A DNA stretch of 40,756 bases, taken from the NCBI GenBank assembly GCA_017450695.1, contig JAFSTA010000252.1, forward strand, positions 1 to 40,756. The letters are read 5' to 3'. The DNA is from Kiritimatiellia bacterium. GTDB lineage: Bacteria > Verrucomicrobiota > Kiritimatiellia > RFP12 > UBA1067. Shown here in pieces: positions 25,032-33,820 of the stretch. A program made the translations under genes and the position numbers. The notes under the pieces were generated by a model. That model made no database searches, was not told where the DNA came from, and was given only the letters and a program-made list of their open reading frames with translations. Positions within the stretch are counted from its first letter, which is position 1. Every line of letters starts with the position of its first letter.

Positions 25032-26159
25032 TTATCCCAGCAATTCTTTCCGCCAACCGGAAGCAAGGGTGTTCTCGGCGCGATCCGTCAAGATCGCCTC
25101 CAGATGGTCGCGGGAAATGACCAGCGGCGGATCAATCCGATAGGGGGCGCAACGGAGGACGATCTCCTCCAGCTGTTGCTTGCATTTCGTGCGCAGGGCA
25201 TCCCGCTCCGCGATGCTGAGCGAGAGGGAATTCCACTGCGGGGCTTCAGACGGATCTTTCGCCACGCCCGTCTTCACGGCCTTGAGCAGCCCCTCCAGAA
25301 TGTCAGGACGATAACGGCGCGTACAATTCGGAAGGCGGCTGAACGCGACCTCGTTTTGGGGACAATAACGGGCGATCTCGACCAGAAGTTCATCCGGGAC
25401 GATAAAGTGGCGGGGACGGTCGTGGGTACGCGCGGTCTCTTCCCGCCAGGCGGCCAACTCCTGCAGAACGGAGAGAAAACGTCCGCGCTTCGGCCGTTCG
25501 GTATCCATCAGTGCCCGCGTAAACCCTTTCACGCGCGACCACATCGACATCGGGTCTTTTCCCCGGTACAGCTCTTCGTTTTCGTACTTCCGGTTTTCCT
25601 CCGCCATCCAGCGCAGCACTGTCGGCGAGGCACACCCGCGCATCAATCGTGCACGGAGTTCGGGCAGGTAGAGCACGTCATCACTTGCGTACTCCAGCTG
25701 CATCGGCGTGAGCGGACGGCGCGTCCAGTTGGAACGCGTCTCCGTCTTCTCCAGACGGATGTTCATCACCGACTCCAGAAGTTTCTTCAGGGAGATCGTG
25801 GAGGAAAAGCCGGAGAATCCGGCGGAAAGACGCGTATCGAAAATATTCCGGGGCAGATAGAGGACGCCGGTCGTGCGTTGAATGCTCTGGACGAGAATCG
25901 TCAAATCCTGCAGCGCGTCATGCAGGATTTTGACCGAGCTTTCCGAAGCGAGAATCTCACCGAAAGGCTGCAACGTCGGCAACTGAATCGGGTCGAGTAG
26001 CCAGCAGGTTCCGTCCGACACCGCGACCTGCACGAGTCCGAGAATCGGATAGTAGGTTCGCTCCCAAAGGAATTCGGTATCGACCGCAACGACAGGTTCC
26101 GAGCGAAGCCTGTCGCAGACGCGCTGCAGTTCCTCCGCAGAGGTGACAAGCTGGCTCAT
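25032..26159 (-). CDS. rnd: RNase D-like 3'-5' exonuclease with HRDC domain
   Basis: A 375-residue protein with a DEDD exonuclease domain: VAVDTEF (D27, E29), ILHDALQDL near 98-106 and YASDDVLYL near 165, so all acidic metal ligands are present. An HRDC-type helical region occupies about 205-290 (RFLSVLQELAAWREETAR, PDELLVEIAR), as in RNase D, which trims tRNA 3' ends. The C-terminal 80 residues are helical. There is no clear ribosome site, and the start lies 3 bp after the preceding gene, suggesting coupling. Confidence 0.92.
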   Translation of the reverse strand: MSQLVTSAEELQRVCDRLRSEPVVAVDTEFLWERTYYPILGLVQVAVSDGTCWLLDPIQLPTLQPFGEILASESSVKILHDALQDLTILVQSIQRTTGVLYLPRNIFDTRLSAGFSGFSSTISLKKLLESVMNIRLEKTETRSNWTRRPLTPMQLEYASDDVLYLPELRARLMRGCASPTVLRWMAEENRKYENEELYRGKDPMSMWSRVKGFTRALMDTERPKRGRFLSVLQELAAWREETARTHDRPRHFIVPDELLVEIARYCPQNEVAFSRLPNCTRRYRPDILEGLLKAVKTGVAKDPSEAPQWNSLSLSIAERDALRTKCKQQLEEIVLRCAPYRIDPPLVISRDHLEAILTDRAENTLASGWRKELLG

Positions 26160-26162
26160 GGA

Positions 26163-26960
26163 TTAGTCCAACACCTTGATTTTGAGATTCCGGTACGAGA
26201 CGTGATCCGTGTGATCCTGCAGCAGGATATGGCCTTCCTTCTGCTCCCCCCAGTTCGCCCACTTCTTGAACTTGCTCTGCGAAACCGCCTTGCGGAATTC
26301 CTCGGAGCCGCGTTCGAACTCCAGTACCTTCTTTCCATTCAGCCAGTGCTCGACGTGGTTGCCCTTGGCGATGATCACCGCGTGGTTCCACTCGCCGACG
26401 GGTTTCGCCTGCGCACCGACGGCGGGCATGACATCGTAGAACGAAGCGACCTTCCGGTTCCCGTCATGTCCGAGTTTGGCGTCGGGATGCAGTTCGTCCA
26501 ACACCTGATATTCCAGCGTCGTGCCGCCGTTGAGGCTTGGATTGAAGAAGTACTTGATTCCGCTGTTCGCCCCGCTCGTCAGCTTGAAATCGACCTTGAG
26601 CGCGAAATTGGCATACTTCGCCTTCGTGATCAAGTCGCCGGGGCGCTTTGCCTCTTCCTTCTTGCTCAGGATGGTCAGTTCGCCATCGCGAATCACCCAG
26701 CCGGTTGCGGGGAACTGGTCGTTACGGACCGTGCGCCAGCCGTCGCCGCTCTTTCCGTCCCAGAGCAGCTTCCAGCCGTCGGCGCGCTCCGCATCCGACA
26801 AGGTGTTCGGCGCGGCCGCGCAGCCACATGCCAGACAGGCGCAAGGCGCACACGTGCATTTCGCCTCGGCCTTCGGGGTCGAGCATTTCCCGTTTTCGCA
26901 AACCGCGAAAATCGAAGTTGCCGCCACGCACAGGGCGGAGAACCATACCAATCGTTTCAT
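26163..26960 (-). CDS. Secreted DUF1080 (3-keto-disaccharide hydrolase-like) protein with Cys-rich linker
   Basis: A 265-residue protein. After a signal peptide (1 to about 19) comes a short stretch with nine Cys within about 27 residues, in CENGK, KCTCAPCACLACGC and nearby. The remaining 210 residues are a concanavalin-like beta sandwich of the DUF1080 family: WKLLWDGKSGDGWR, GELTILSK, NFALKVDFKL, NSGIKYFFNP, GEWNHAVIIAKGNHVEHWLNG and a terminal NLKIKVLD strand. Family members bind or cleave sugars outside the cytoplasm; some act on 3-keto-glycosides. The Cys cluster is not part of the family domain and may bind metal or anchor the protein. It is the third gene of the operon. Confidence 0.85.
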   Translation of the reverse strand: MKRLVWFSALCVAATSIFAVCENGKCSTPKAEAKCTCAPCACLACGCAAAPNTLSDAERADGWKLLWDGKSGDGWRTVRNDQFPATGWVIRDGELTILSKKEEAKRPGDLITKAKYANFALKVDFKLTSGANSGIKYFFNPSLNGGTTLEYQVLDELHPDAKLGHDGNRKVASFYDVMPAVGAQAKPVGEWNHAVIIAKGNHVEHWLNGKKVLEFERGSEEFRKAVSQSKFKKWANWGEQKEGHILLQDHTDHVSYRNLKIKVLD

Positions 26961-26997
26961 CTTTCCTATCTTCCTTTCTTTTAGTCGTCAAAAATCC

Positions 26998-27774
26998 TCA
27001 TAGGGAAAACCACTCGCTGGGCGTGTCTTGCTGCAGGGTTTCCAGCCGCACATCCTGGCGGTTGACCGCGCGCAACGTCTCCAGCATCGTCTCCCGCGCC
27101 AGCTGGTGCGTATTGCACTCGCCGCTGATGTGCGCCAGCAACAGCAAACGCAACTCCGGTGTGATGGAGGACCGTACCAGCGCAGCGGCGTCATCATTCG
27201 AGAGATGACCGCTGTCCCCCTTGATCCGCTGCTTGAGCGACCACGCGCGTTCGGAGTCCATCAGCATCTGCACGTCGTGGTTGCTTTCCAGAATCGCGCC
27301 CGTGCAACCCTGGAATTTCTGCCGGACGAGAATGGTCGCGGTTCCCAAGTCCGTGGCATAGAAGAGGCACGAGTGGTCGTCCGTGATCAGGTAGCCGACG
27401 GGATCGGCGCAGTCGTGCGAGACAGAAAAACTCGTGATCTGCAGGTCGCCGACTGCAAAGGACTGCGAGGTCTCGAAGACCGTCCAGGGCAAATCCTCCT
27501 GGGCCAGATGGTTGATCGCGTCGGACGTCCCCATGTTGGCGAAAAACTCGGCCTGCTGCAACTTGTGGGAGAGGACGCGCGCGGCGCGGCAATGATCGAT
27601 ATGCTCGTGCGTGAACAGGATCGCTTGAATCGCACAGGGATCGACCTGCACCGAGAGGAGGCGCTGGCGCAGCTCCTTGGCGGTGAATCCGGCATCGACG
27701 AGCAAAGTCGTATTCCCCGACCTGATGCAGGTGCTATTCCCGCCGCTACCGCTACCCAACACGCAGATTTCCAT
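26998..27774 (-). CDS. MBL-fold metallohydrolase, YycJ/WalJ-like
   Basis: A 258-residue cytoplasmic protein starting MEICVLGSGSGGNSTCI, the typical opening of the YycJ/WalJ branch. The metal motif FTHEHIDHC (about 54-62), FSVSHDCADPVGY, YATDLGT and LLLAHIS supply the His/Asp ligands for two metals. Members are related to nucleases and are linked to DNA replication or repair and cell-wall signalling in Firmicutes. The role here is not certain. The ATG has GGGGAG upstream. It follows the hypothetical gene by 11 bp. Confidence 0.88.
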   Translation of the reverse strand: MEICVLGSGSGGNSTCIRSGNTTLLVDAGFTAKELRQRLLSVQVDPCAIQAILFTHEHIDHCRAARVLSHKLQQAEFFANMGTSDAINHLAQEDLPWTVFETSQSFAVGDLQITSFSVSHDCADPVGYLITDDHSCLFYATDLGTATILVRQKFQGCTGAILESNHDVQMLMDSERAWSLKQRIKGDSGHLSNDDAAALVRSSITPELRLLLLAHISGECNTHQLARETMLETLRAVNRQDVRLETLQQDTPSEWFSL

Positions 27775-27785
27775 CCGTCACTCCC

Positions 27786-28220
27786 CTAAGCGTGCGCCTT
27801 GTCGTCCATCACCAGACGATAAAACTTCAGGAAACACGCAATGACATCCTCCTGCGTCACGGACTTGAGCGGGTAATTCTGCGGATCGTCCCGCAACATC
27901 GACTCGTACTTCAGCGTCCCGGACGCGCCCCGGTTGATCCGGACTTCCGCGCTCGGCAGGATCCCGGTCTGCACATACTTCTTCATCACGCTGAACGCGA
28001 TCTCCTCCGTCTCGCCAGCGCGAACCTGAAGCTTCACGGAGGCGGGCGCAAGCCGCACCTGCGCGTCGCGGTCATGCTTGCCCAGCTCGACAGCCACCTC
28101 TTCCAAGGCGGGCTTCGCCACCTGGTTCAAGAATTCCTCGAACTCCGCGTTTTCCTGTTCCGCGCGCGTCATCCGCGTGCGGCCACTCATCAATCCGTTT
28201 AATTCGCTACGCCAGTCCAC
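27786..28220 (-). CDS. Conserved-looking hypothetical protein
   Basis: A 144-residue soluble protein with no signal or membrane segment and no family I recognise. The first 60 residues are highly charged and helical. The rest looks alpha/beta with EEIAFSVMKKYVQTG and EVRINRG. The start is GTG at 28220 with a strong AAGGAGGT in front, which makes it a genuine gene. It heads the five-gene operon with the metallohydrolase 11 bp downstream, so a role in nucleic-acid metabolism is a guess from context only. Confidence 0.75.
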   Translation of the reverse strand: MDWRSELNGLMSGRTRMTRAEQENAEFEEFLNQVAKPALEEVAVELGKHDRDAQVRLAPASVKLQVRAGETEEIAFSVMKKYVQTGILPSAEVRINRGASGTLKYESMLRDDPQNYPLKSVTQEDVIACFLKFYRLVMDDKAHA

Positions 28221-28298
28221 CGCTCACCTCCTTCTTTCGTGGGAAAGGAAACCCTATCATACCACAAGAATCCCGTCCTGTGTAGAATAATTTGCAAA

Positions 28299-28318
28299 CC
28301 GCGCCGTTTCCGGCGCGG
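28299..28318 (-). terminator. Probable terminator of the GH88 operon
   Basis: CCGCGCCG and CGGCGCGG form a perfect 8-bp stem. On the minus strand the loop is GAAA, a stable GNRA tetraloop. TTTGCAAATTATT follows, a weak T-rich tail. Confidence 0.5.
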
Positions 28319-28366
28319 CACAGAACAGAAACCAGCCGAAAAGCGACAGCCGGATATCGCGAGTCC

Positions 28367-28409
28367 GGGGGCGACTCGGGGGTTCGGGGGTACCACGGGG
28401 GTTCGGGGG
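28367..28409 (+). repeat. G-quadruplex-prone run of five GGGGG tracts
   Basis: Five tracts of five G (28367, 28378, 28386, 28397, 28405) separated by 6, 3, 6 and 3 bases. The word GGGGGTTCGGGGG occurs twice. It lies on the strand opposite to the flanking genes, so their RNA would be C-rich. Confidence 0.7.
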
Positions 28410-28426
28410 TACAGACCCCCGTCCTT

Positions 28427-28468
28427 TGCCTCCCGCTTCCTGCCTCCCGCTTCCTGCCCCCCGCCGCT
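28427..28468 (+). repeat. 7-nt-phased tandem words
   Basis: Six 7-base units: TGCCTCC and CGCTTCC alternate twice, then TGCCCCC and CGCCGCT. The array runs into the stop codon of the GH88 gene. Confidence 0.55.
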
Positions 28469-30449
28469 ACTCCGCCGCGAAGGCGCGGACGCACTCAAAC
28501 CACGCTTCCGGCGTCTGGAAGCGGCCCGCGCCTGTCCAGCCCGCACCGATCCAGTAGGTGAAGGTGGCGGAGGGCTGGAGCAGATAGATGCACCCCTGAT
28601 CGTCGGATGCGATCTGCGTCTTCGCCTTGTCGCCTTTCAGCACGATGGCCGTGAGGATCGAGCCGTTGTCCTTTCCGTCCACGCCGTCCGGCTCGAAGTT
28701 CGCGATGAACCCGTTCGCAAGATCCACCTTCAGGATCCCGTTGTGCTGCCGCTTCGCGGAGATGTCGAGTCCCGGGCCGATCATACGCGCGGGCTGTTCT
28801 CCCTTCGGTGTCACGTCGAAGCGCATGAACGGCGTTCCGGCTGTCACCGTGCCGCGCACGGTGTACGTCTCGTAGTCCAGCTCGAACACAGCCTCCTTCG
28901 CGGTCTTGGAGATGACACGCTGCGCCTTCCAGTTCTTCTCGTGGAACCAGCCGTTGCTGCCCAGAGCACCGATCCCGCCGACGCCGCGACCGGTGGCGAC
29001 CTTGTAGTTGTCCATGCCTTTGCCGCGATTCTTGTGGTAGGAACCTTCCGAGCCGTGGAGCCACTGCTCCAGCACCGGATACGGCACGCACTTGTTGAAC
29101 AGGTCGAAGCCGCTCGACACGAGGCCCTGCCCCTTCGGCGCGGGTTCCATGATTGCAGGCCCGTAGGCGCGCATTCCCCAGTGGTCGTTCTCCCAGTAGA
29201 AGTCGTCCATGCGGTAGGGCGCATAACCGCAATCGACCGACGCTTCCGGACGCGGGGACAGGCGGCTGAAGCGGAGAAGCGCTTCGAGGAAGTAGTAGTC
29301 TCCGTAGTTGAGCGGCACGTTGACCTCGCTGTTTGCCGGCTTGTTCCCGACACCCTGTGTCAGGAGGAAGTTCCCGTTCTCGCCCAACGCGGCGAAATAC
29401 TTGGGGGAGGCGAGCGCGAGCAACTGCTTCACGGCGAAAGCACGGTACGCCTCACCCTTCGGCCATGGCGCGAATCCGGAGAGTTCCAGCAGGGCGCTGG
29501 CGGTGATCGCAGCGGCGGAGGTGTCGCGTTCCTCGTTGGGGATGTACGGCGCCTTGTGGTCCCAGTACGGCACGCCGTCGGCGGGAAGGTTCGGTACGGA
29601 CATCATGTAGTCGGCGCACTTCATGGCTCGCGCCAGATAGGCGGGATCCTTCGTTTCGCGGTACATCATCGTGAAGCCGTAGATGGCCCAGGCGTGGCCG
29701 CGCGACCACGTCCCGTCCGCCGAGGCTCCCTGCCCGGAGCGGTACGAGTTGATCTTGCCGGTATCCTGGTTGTAGTTGAGGATGTGGAACGCGCTGCCGT
29801 CGGCGCGGAAGTGGTGGCGGTCGGTCATGTCGGCGTGCGACTTCGCGATGGCGGCGAATTTCGCATCGCCGCCGTTCTTCGCCGCCCATTCGAGCAGTTC
29901 CAGATTCATCATGTTATCGACGATCACGAGGTATTCCTTCTGATCCCCGATCTTGCCCCAGCTGCGAATCAGCCCCAGTTTTTCGTTGTACCGCTGGGTA
30001 AGAGCCTCGGCGCCGTCCAGCAGGATGCCCTTGTACTCCGGCTTCGGCGCGAGGCGCAGGGCGTTCCCCACGCTCGTCATCAGCATGAAGCCAATGTCAT
30101 GATTACGGGTATAGTGGCGGATCTGATCCTGGATCGCGGTGAACTTCTCGGCGGCAGCCTTCAGGTCTTCCGCCTTGGTAAATTCATACAGATACCAGAG
30201 CGAGCCAGGGAAGAATCCGCTGCACCAGTCCTGCGGCTTCACCGTCACAAGTTTGCCGCCCTGCCACCGCTTGGGGAAACAGTCCTCCGTTCCCTCCATC
30301 TGCTTCACCAGTCCTCGGTACTGGTCCGTTGCGCGCGCGAAGATCCCGGGCAACTGTTTCTTCAAGGCCGCCTCGTCGGCGGGTTCCGTCGCCGCCCGCG
30401 TGAAAATCGCGGACGCCGCCAGCAGTGTCAGTGTCATCAACTTCTTCAT
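28467..30449 (-). CDS. Secreted GH88 unsaturated-uronide hydrolase fused to DUF4861
   Basis: A 660-residue protein with a signal peptide. The ATG at 30449 is chosen because GGAGG lies at the right distance; an ATG 18 bp earlier is weaker. Residues about 30-400 are an (alpha/alpha)6 barrel of the GH88 type: QDWCSGFFPGSLWYLYEFT near 73 with its Asp, HDIGFMLMTSVGNALRL, GTWSRGHAWAIYGF near 246 and NYGDYYFLEALLR. Such enzymes hydrate and open the unsaturated uronic acid left by polysaccharide lyases. Residues about 413-640 resemble DUF4861 (DDFYWENDHWGMRAYGPAI), a beta domain often encoded next to GH88/GH105. The end overlaps a 7-nt tandem array. Confidence 0.85.
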   Translation of the reverse strand: MKKLMTLTLLAASAIFTRAATEPADEAALKKQLPGIFARATDQYRGLVKQMEGTEDCFPKRWQGGKLVTVKPQDWCSGFFPGSLWYLYEFTKAEDLKAAAEKFTAIQDQIRHYTRNHDIGFMLMTSVGNALRLAPKPEYKGILLDGAEALTQRYNEKLGLIRSWGKIGDQKEYLVIVDNMMNLELLEWAAKNGGDAKFAAIAKSHADMTDRHHFRADGSAFHILNYNQDTGKINSYRSGQGASADGTWSRGHAWAIYGFTMMYRETKDPAYLARAMKCADYMMSVPNLPADGVPYWDHKAPYIPNEERDTSAAAITASALLELSGFAPWPKGEAYRAFAVKQLLALASPKYFAALGENGNFLLTQGVGNKPANSEVNVPLNYGDYYFLEALLRFSRLSPRPEASVDCGYAPYRMDDFYWENDHWGMRAYGPAIMEPAPKGQGLVSSGFDLFNKCVPYPVLEQWLHGSEGSYHKNRGKGMDNYKVATGRGVGGIGALGSNGWFHEKNWKAQRVISKTAKEAVFELDYETYTVRGTVTAGTPFMRFDVTPKGEQPARMIGPGLDISAKRQHNGILKVDLANGFIANFEPDGVDGKDNGSILTAIVLKGDKAKTQIASDDQGCIYLLQPSATFTYWIGAGWTGAGRFQTPEAWFECVRAFAAE

Positions 30450-30503
30450 GTGTTTTCCTCCATTCATTCACCTGTTGCGGGAAGTCCGGACCGTTCGTCC
30501 GTT

Positions 30504-32282
30504 CTAGTCCCTTCCAAATTCCGATGCCCTTCCGATCCTGCAGCGAACGGTGAGCGGACCGGTTCCGCGCGCCTCGTAACGCCGGTAATGACCGTTGCGG
30601 TTGCCGTAAAGCTTGTGGGTGTTGAACACCTTGCCGTTCGTCTCGTAACGGCAAGTCCAGCCGTCGAGTGAAACGGAAACGGACGATGCCGTCTCTCGCA
30701 CCTCGGTCTTGCGTTCTCCGTCAAAACGGAAAATCGGCAGCGTCAGCGCCAGTTCGCCCTCGCCCGTGAGCGAAATCGCGACGCCCTCGCCGCCGACCTC
30801 GCACTCCAGTCTGAGATATGGCTCGAATCTCCGCACGACCTCGACCGACATCCTCGCCTTGCCGCCGGCCGCTGTCGCCGTCAGGTTCGTGTATTTGCCG
30901 CCGTAGGAATAGACCCATGCGCCGTCCCGTTTCCAACCGGGCAGGATGGCAAGGGGCGTCGGGTTTGCCAGATCCAGCCGGTAGTTTGGTTTCTTCGCGA
31001 ACGGGACCGAGAGCGCGAGCATCGGCGGCGCCCCGCGACGCTGGATGCGACCGATGCCGCTGCCGTCATAGTGGCTGTCGGCGGGCGCGTCGAACTGCGC
31101 GATGTAACCGCCCGCCTTCAGGAAGGTCATGTGGAACTCGCGGGTGGTGGTGAATGCGGTTGCCTGCGCGTCTTCCGGAAGATCGGAATCGGGAATGCTC
31201 TCGTCCGCGAAGAGGTATCCCAGAAACGCCCACGACCCCATCGTCACCATGTACTTGTCGAAGTATCCGTACCCTTCGCATCCGTAGCGCGAGTCGCGCG
31301 GGAAACGGTTCTTTACGTGATGCAGCGGTTTCGAACGCGTCCAGTAGTCGAGGCTTTCGACCGCGCGCCGCGCCGCCGCGCGGAACCGCTGCGCCCTGCG
31401 CAGGTCGCCGCGTTCCTTGAACCAGGCGGCGTACCATTCGCAGACGGCGCACCAAAAGGTCTCGTTGTGCAAAAACTGGTTGCTCCGTCCTCCGAAGGGG
31501 ATCTCGCCTGTCACGGACTGCATGAAGAGCGTCGGTTCGGCGGAGAGCAGAAACTGCTTTTCCAGAAAGGAGCGCGAGGGACCGTTGTACCCGTAGCGGA
31601 GCGCGAGCATGAACTGGAGGCGCGTCACGCCGTCATAGACCATCGGCTGGTTCGGATCCTGGTACATCCCGTTCGCGTCGAAGAAACGGAGTTGTCCCGC
31701 GAATTGGCGTTCGACGAAATCGGGAACGCCTCCCATTCCCGCATGGCAGCGCAGTTGCTCGCTCGTCCCGGAGAAGACGGCCCAGTTGTGCGCCACCGGA
31801 TCGGTCGGGGCGGGAATGCAGCTGTACGTGGCGTTTGGAACAATCTTGGACAGGTCAGTACGCCATCCGTCCGTCACCTCTTTCGGAAAGAGCTTCGCGC
31901 GTTCGACCTCGCAGAGGCAGAGGATGATTTCCTTGACCGAAAAATCGTTGCCGACGGCATACCCGTTCTTCGCTTTCGCCGTCGGGATCTGGCGGCAGCA
32001 CTCGGTCATCATTGTCCGAAAGAGTTCCTTGTCCTGCGGCGAGGTCAGTCGCCCCGTGGCCAGCAAGACGCCGAGATTGGTCGTCAGACGAGGAAAACCG
32101 TGTTCGGCCAGCCCATCCGTCTGGACACGCTTGAAGTAAGATTCCCGATGTTCCTGCGAATAGGCGGAGACCGCCATCTCCATCAGGTCGAGATACTTCG
32201 CCTTGGAGACCGCGTAACCTTGTTGCGCCCCCAGCAGAAATAGGCCGAGCCATGCACAAATAAACCGGTTTTCTGTTTTCAT
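30504..32282 (-). CDS. Secreted predicted alpha/alpha-barrel polysaccharide-active enzyme, family unassigned
   Basis: A 592-residue protein with a signal peptide (about 1-25). The ATG at 32282 has GGAG six bases upstream; the longer open frame begins with non-signal text. The first 400 residues are helical with NWAVFSGTSEQLRCHAG, YDGVTRLQFMLALRYGY and EIPFGGRSNQFLHNETFW. A beta-sandwich follows, ending CRIGRASEFG. Toroid plus sandwich is the layout of several polysaccharide lyase families, and the GGRSNQF motif is reminiscent of uronate-acting barrels such as the GH154 group. I cannot assign it firmly. It shares an operon with GH88, 54 bp upstream of it, which supports action on uronic-acid polymers. 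Confidence 0.65.
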   Translation of the reverse strand: MKTENRFICAWLGLFLLGAQQGYAVSKAKYLDLMEMAVSAYSQEHRESYFKRVQTDGLAEHGFPRLTTNLGVLLATGRLTSPQDKELFRTMMTECCRQIPTAKAKNGYAVGNDFSVKEIILCLCEVERAKLFPKEVTDGWRTDLSKIVPNATYSCIPAPTDPVAHNWAVFSGTSEQLRCHAGMGGVPDFVERQFAGQLRFFDANGMYQDPNQPMVYDGVTRLQFMLALRYGYNGPSRSFLEKQFLLSAEPTLFMQSVTGEIPFGGRSNQFLHNETFWCAVCEWYAAWFKERGDLRRAQRFRAAARRAVESLDYWTRSKPLHHVKNRFPRDSRYGCEGYGYFDKYMVTMGSWAFLGYLFADESIPDSDLPEDAQATAFTTTREFHMTFLKAGGYIAQFDAPADSHYDGSGIGRIQRRGAPPMLALSVPFAKKPNYRLDLANPTPLAILPGWKRDGAWVYSYGGKYTNLTATAAGGKARMSVEVVRRFEPYLRLECEVGGEGVAISLTGEGELALTLPIFRFDGERKTEVRETASSVSVSLDGWTCRYETNGKVFNTHKLYGNRNGHYRRYEARGTGPLTVRCRIGRASEFGRD

Positions 32283-32378
32283 CCGAGACTCCAACCCGCG
32301 TCCGTTTTCCTTCCGCGCGGGCAATCCGTTCATGTCACGCCCATTAGGATACCATATTTCTACCCTGTTTGAACACTC

Positions 32379-32390
32379 TGGACTAGTCCA
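32379..32390. promoter_or_regulatory. 12-bp perfect palindrome upstream of the uronide operon
   Basis: TGGACTAGTCCA lies just before a possible minus-strand promoter (TTCAAA, 16 bases, TATCCT). A dimeric regulator could bind there; no regulator gene is adjacent. Confidence 0.35.
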
Positions 32391-32415
32391 CTTTTTCAAC
32401 GGTTCGGCAATTCGT

Positions 32416-32455
32416 AAGCGGGGAAGTTGAGAAGCGGGGAGCGGGGAAGTGAGAC
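32416..32455 (-). repeat. 8-nt-phased tandem words, inverted
   Basis: Five 8-base units such as AAGCGGGG, AAGTTGAG, AAGCGGGG and AGCGGGGA. Read on the minus strand they give CCCCGCTT and CTCAACTT, like the CTTCTCAG/CCTCCCCG array at 18664. Confidence 0.5.
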
Positions 32456-32522
32456 ACTTACCGCTTGAGTCCCGTGTATCACTTTGAATCCCTTTGCGTC
32501 GGTCACGCCCAACAGCCGAGGC

Positions 32523-32551
32523 TTGTTTTTCGGGGATGCTTCTGGTACAAT
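32523..32551 (+). promoter_or_regulatory. Promoter of the acyltransferase-like gene
   Basis: TTGTTT (32523-32528), 17 bases, TACAAT (32546-32551), 46 bases before the start codon. Confidence 0.55.
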
Positions 32552-32597
32552 GATTCCGTTGTTTGTCGTGGGTTTGACAGGTTCAGAGGATTACGGT

Positions 32598-33701
32598 ATG
32601 AATGCGGAAAAGAGGTTGTACTCGCTGGATGTCCTGCGCGGGGCGGATATGTTTTTTATCATGGGTGGCGCCTTGCTGATCCGGCGTCTTTGCGTTTGGG
32701 CCGGGACATCCGATTGCTGGCTCGCGAAGCAGATGGTGCATGTGAACTGGACGGGCTTCGCCCAACACGACACGATCTTCCCGCTCTTCCTGTTCATCGC
32801 CGGTGTCGCGTGGCCTTTCTCTTACGCGGTCCAGCGGGAGAAGGGACGTCCCAACTGGTTGATCTCGCTGCGGGTCTTGAAGCGCGCCGCGTTGCTGGTC
32901 TTTCTGGGACTGGTTTACAGCGGCTTCTTCAACTTTGATTTTGCGCACCTCCGCATTCCGAGCGTGTTGGCCCGCATCGGTCTCGGCTGGGCGGGCGCGG
33001 CGCTCCTGTACATCGCCGTGCGCAAGGCGTGGATCCGCGGTTGCATCGCGGTTCTCTTCTCGGTCGGCTACTGGGCGGTACTGCGTTTCCTGATCGCCCC
33101 GGATGCCCCCGCCGGCGCGGATTCCTTCTCGCTCGCGGGGAACTATGCGGGATGGATCGACCGCGTGGTCTTCGGCAAGAACCACCTTTATACGATCAGC
33201 GACCCGGAGGGATTGATCTCCACCGTTTCTGGAATCGTCACCGCCATGCTCGGCGTGTTCGCGGGAGAGATCGTGCGGGCGGAACGGTTCGCGCCGTGGA
33301 AACGCGCGGTCCTGCTCGCCGGTTCCGCCGTGGTCCTGTGCGGACTCGGTTTCGCCTGGCAACCCTGTTGTCCCTGCATCAAGAAGCTGTGGACGCCGAC
33401 CTTCGCGCTCTTTGCGGGAGCCTATTCGTTTGCGGCGCTCGCCCTGTTCTACTGGATCTGCGATGTACAAGGGTGGCGCAAGTGGGGATTCTTCTTCCAG
33501 GTGATCGGTCTCAACTCGATCACGATCTATATGCTGCAGAGAATCGTGAACATGGAATCCGTCTCCAAGTTCTTCTTTGGCGGATTGTCAAACCTCCTGC
33601 CGGAAGCCGCGGGAAAGGTCGTGCTTTCCCTCGGTTACATTCTGGTCTGCTGGCTCGTCCTTCTCTTCCTGCACCGCAAGCATACCTACCTCAAGGTCTA
33701 G
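32598..33701 (+). CDS. Membrane acyltransferase-like protein (NagX/HGSNAT, DUF5009 group)
   Basis: A 367-residue integral membrane protein with about ten helices. It opens KRLYSLDVLRGADMFFIM, the LDxxRG motif of the heparan-alpha-glucosaminide N-acetyltransferase-like family. HDTIFPLFLFIAGVAWPFS follows, containing the active-site His region, then RIPSVLARIGLGWAGAAL. Relatives move acetyl groups across the membrane to sugars or peptidoglycan; the acceptor here is unknown. The frame is open upstream, but the ATG at 32598 is preferred because AGAGGA precedes it and homologues start at this point. Confidence 0.82.
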   Translation: MNAEKRLYSLDVLRGADMFFIMGGALLIRRLCVWAGTSDCWLAKQMVHVNWTGFAQHDTIFPLFLFIAGVAWPFSYAVQREKGRPNWLISLRVLKRAALLVFLGLVYSGFFNFDFAHLRIPSVLARIGLGWAGAALLYIAVRKAWIRGCIAVLFSVGYWAVLRFLIAPDAPAGADSFSLAGNYAGWIDRVVFGKNHLYTISDPEGLISTVSGIVTAMLGVFAGEIVRAERFAPWKRAVLLAGSAVVLCGLGFAWQPCCPCIKKLWTPTFALFAGAYSFAALALFYWICDVQGWRKWGFFFQVIGLNSITIYMLQRIVNMESVSKFFFGGLSNLLPEAAGKVVLSLGYILVCWLVLLFLHRKHTYLKV

Positions 33702-33820
33702 GAGCGAATGGACGATTGTTGAGTTCCCACAGGCAGATTCCTCCGCTTCGCTTTCAGTCGGTACGCGGCTTTTCAGTGGGCTTCTCCCTAGGTTTTGGTT
33801 GGGAGGGTAGGTGGTTGGTA

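Noticed and set aside
28239-30671. A plus-strand open frame of about 800 codons
   Set aside because: It is antisense to the GH88-DUF4861 gene, whose motifs are clear; the antisense product has no recognisable motif.
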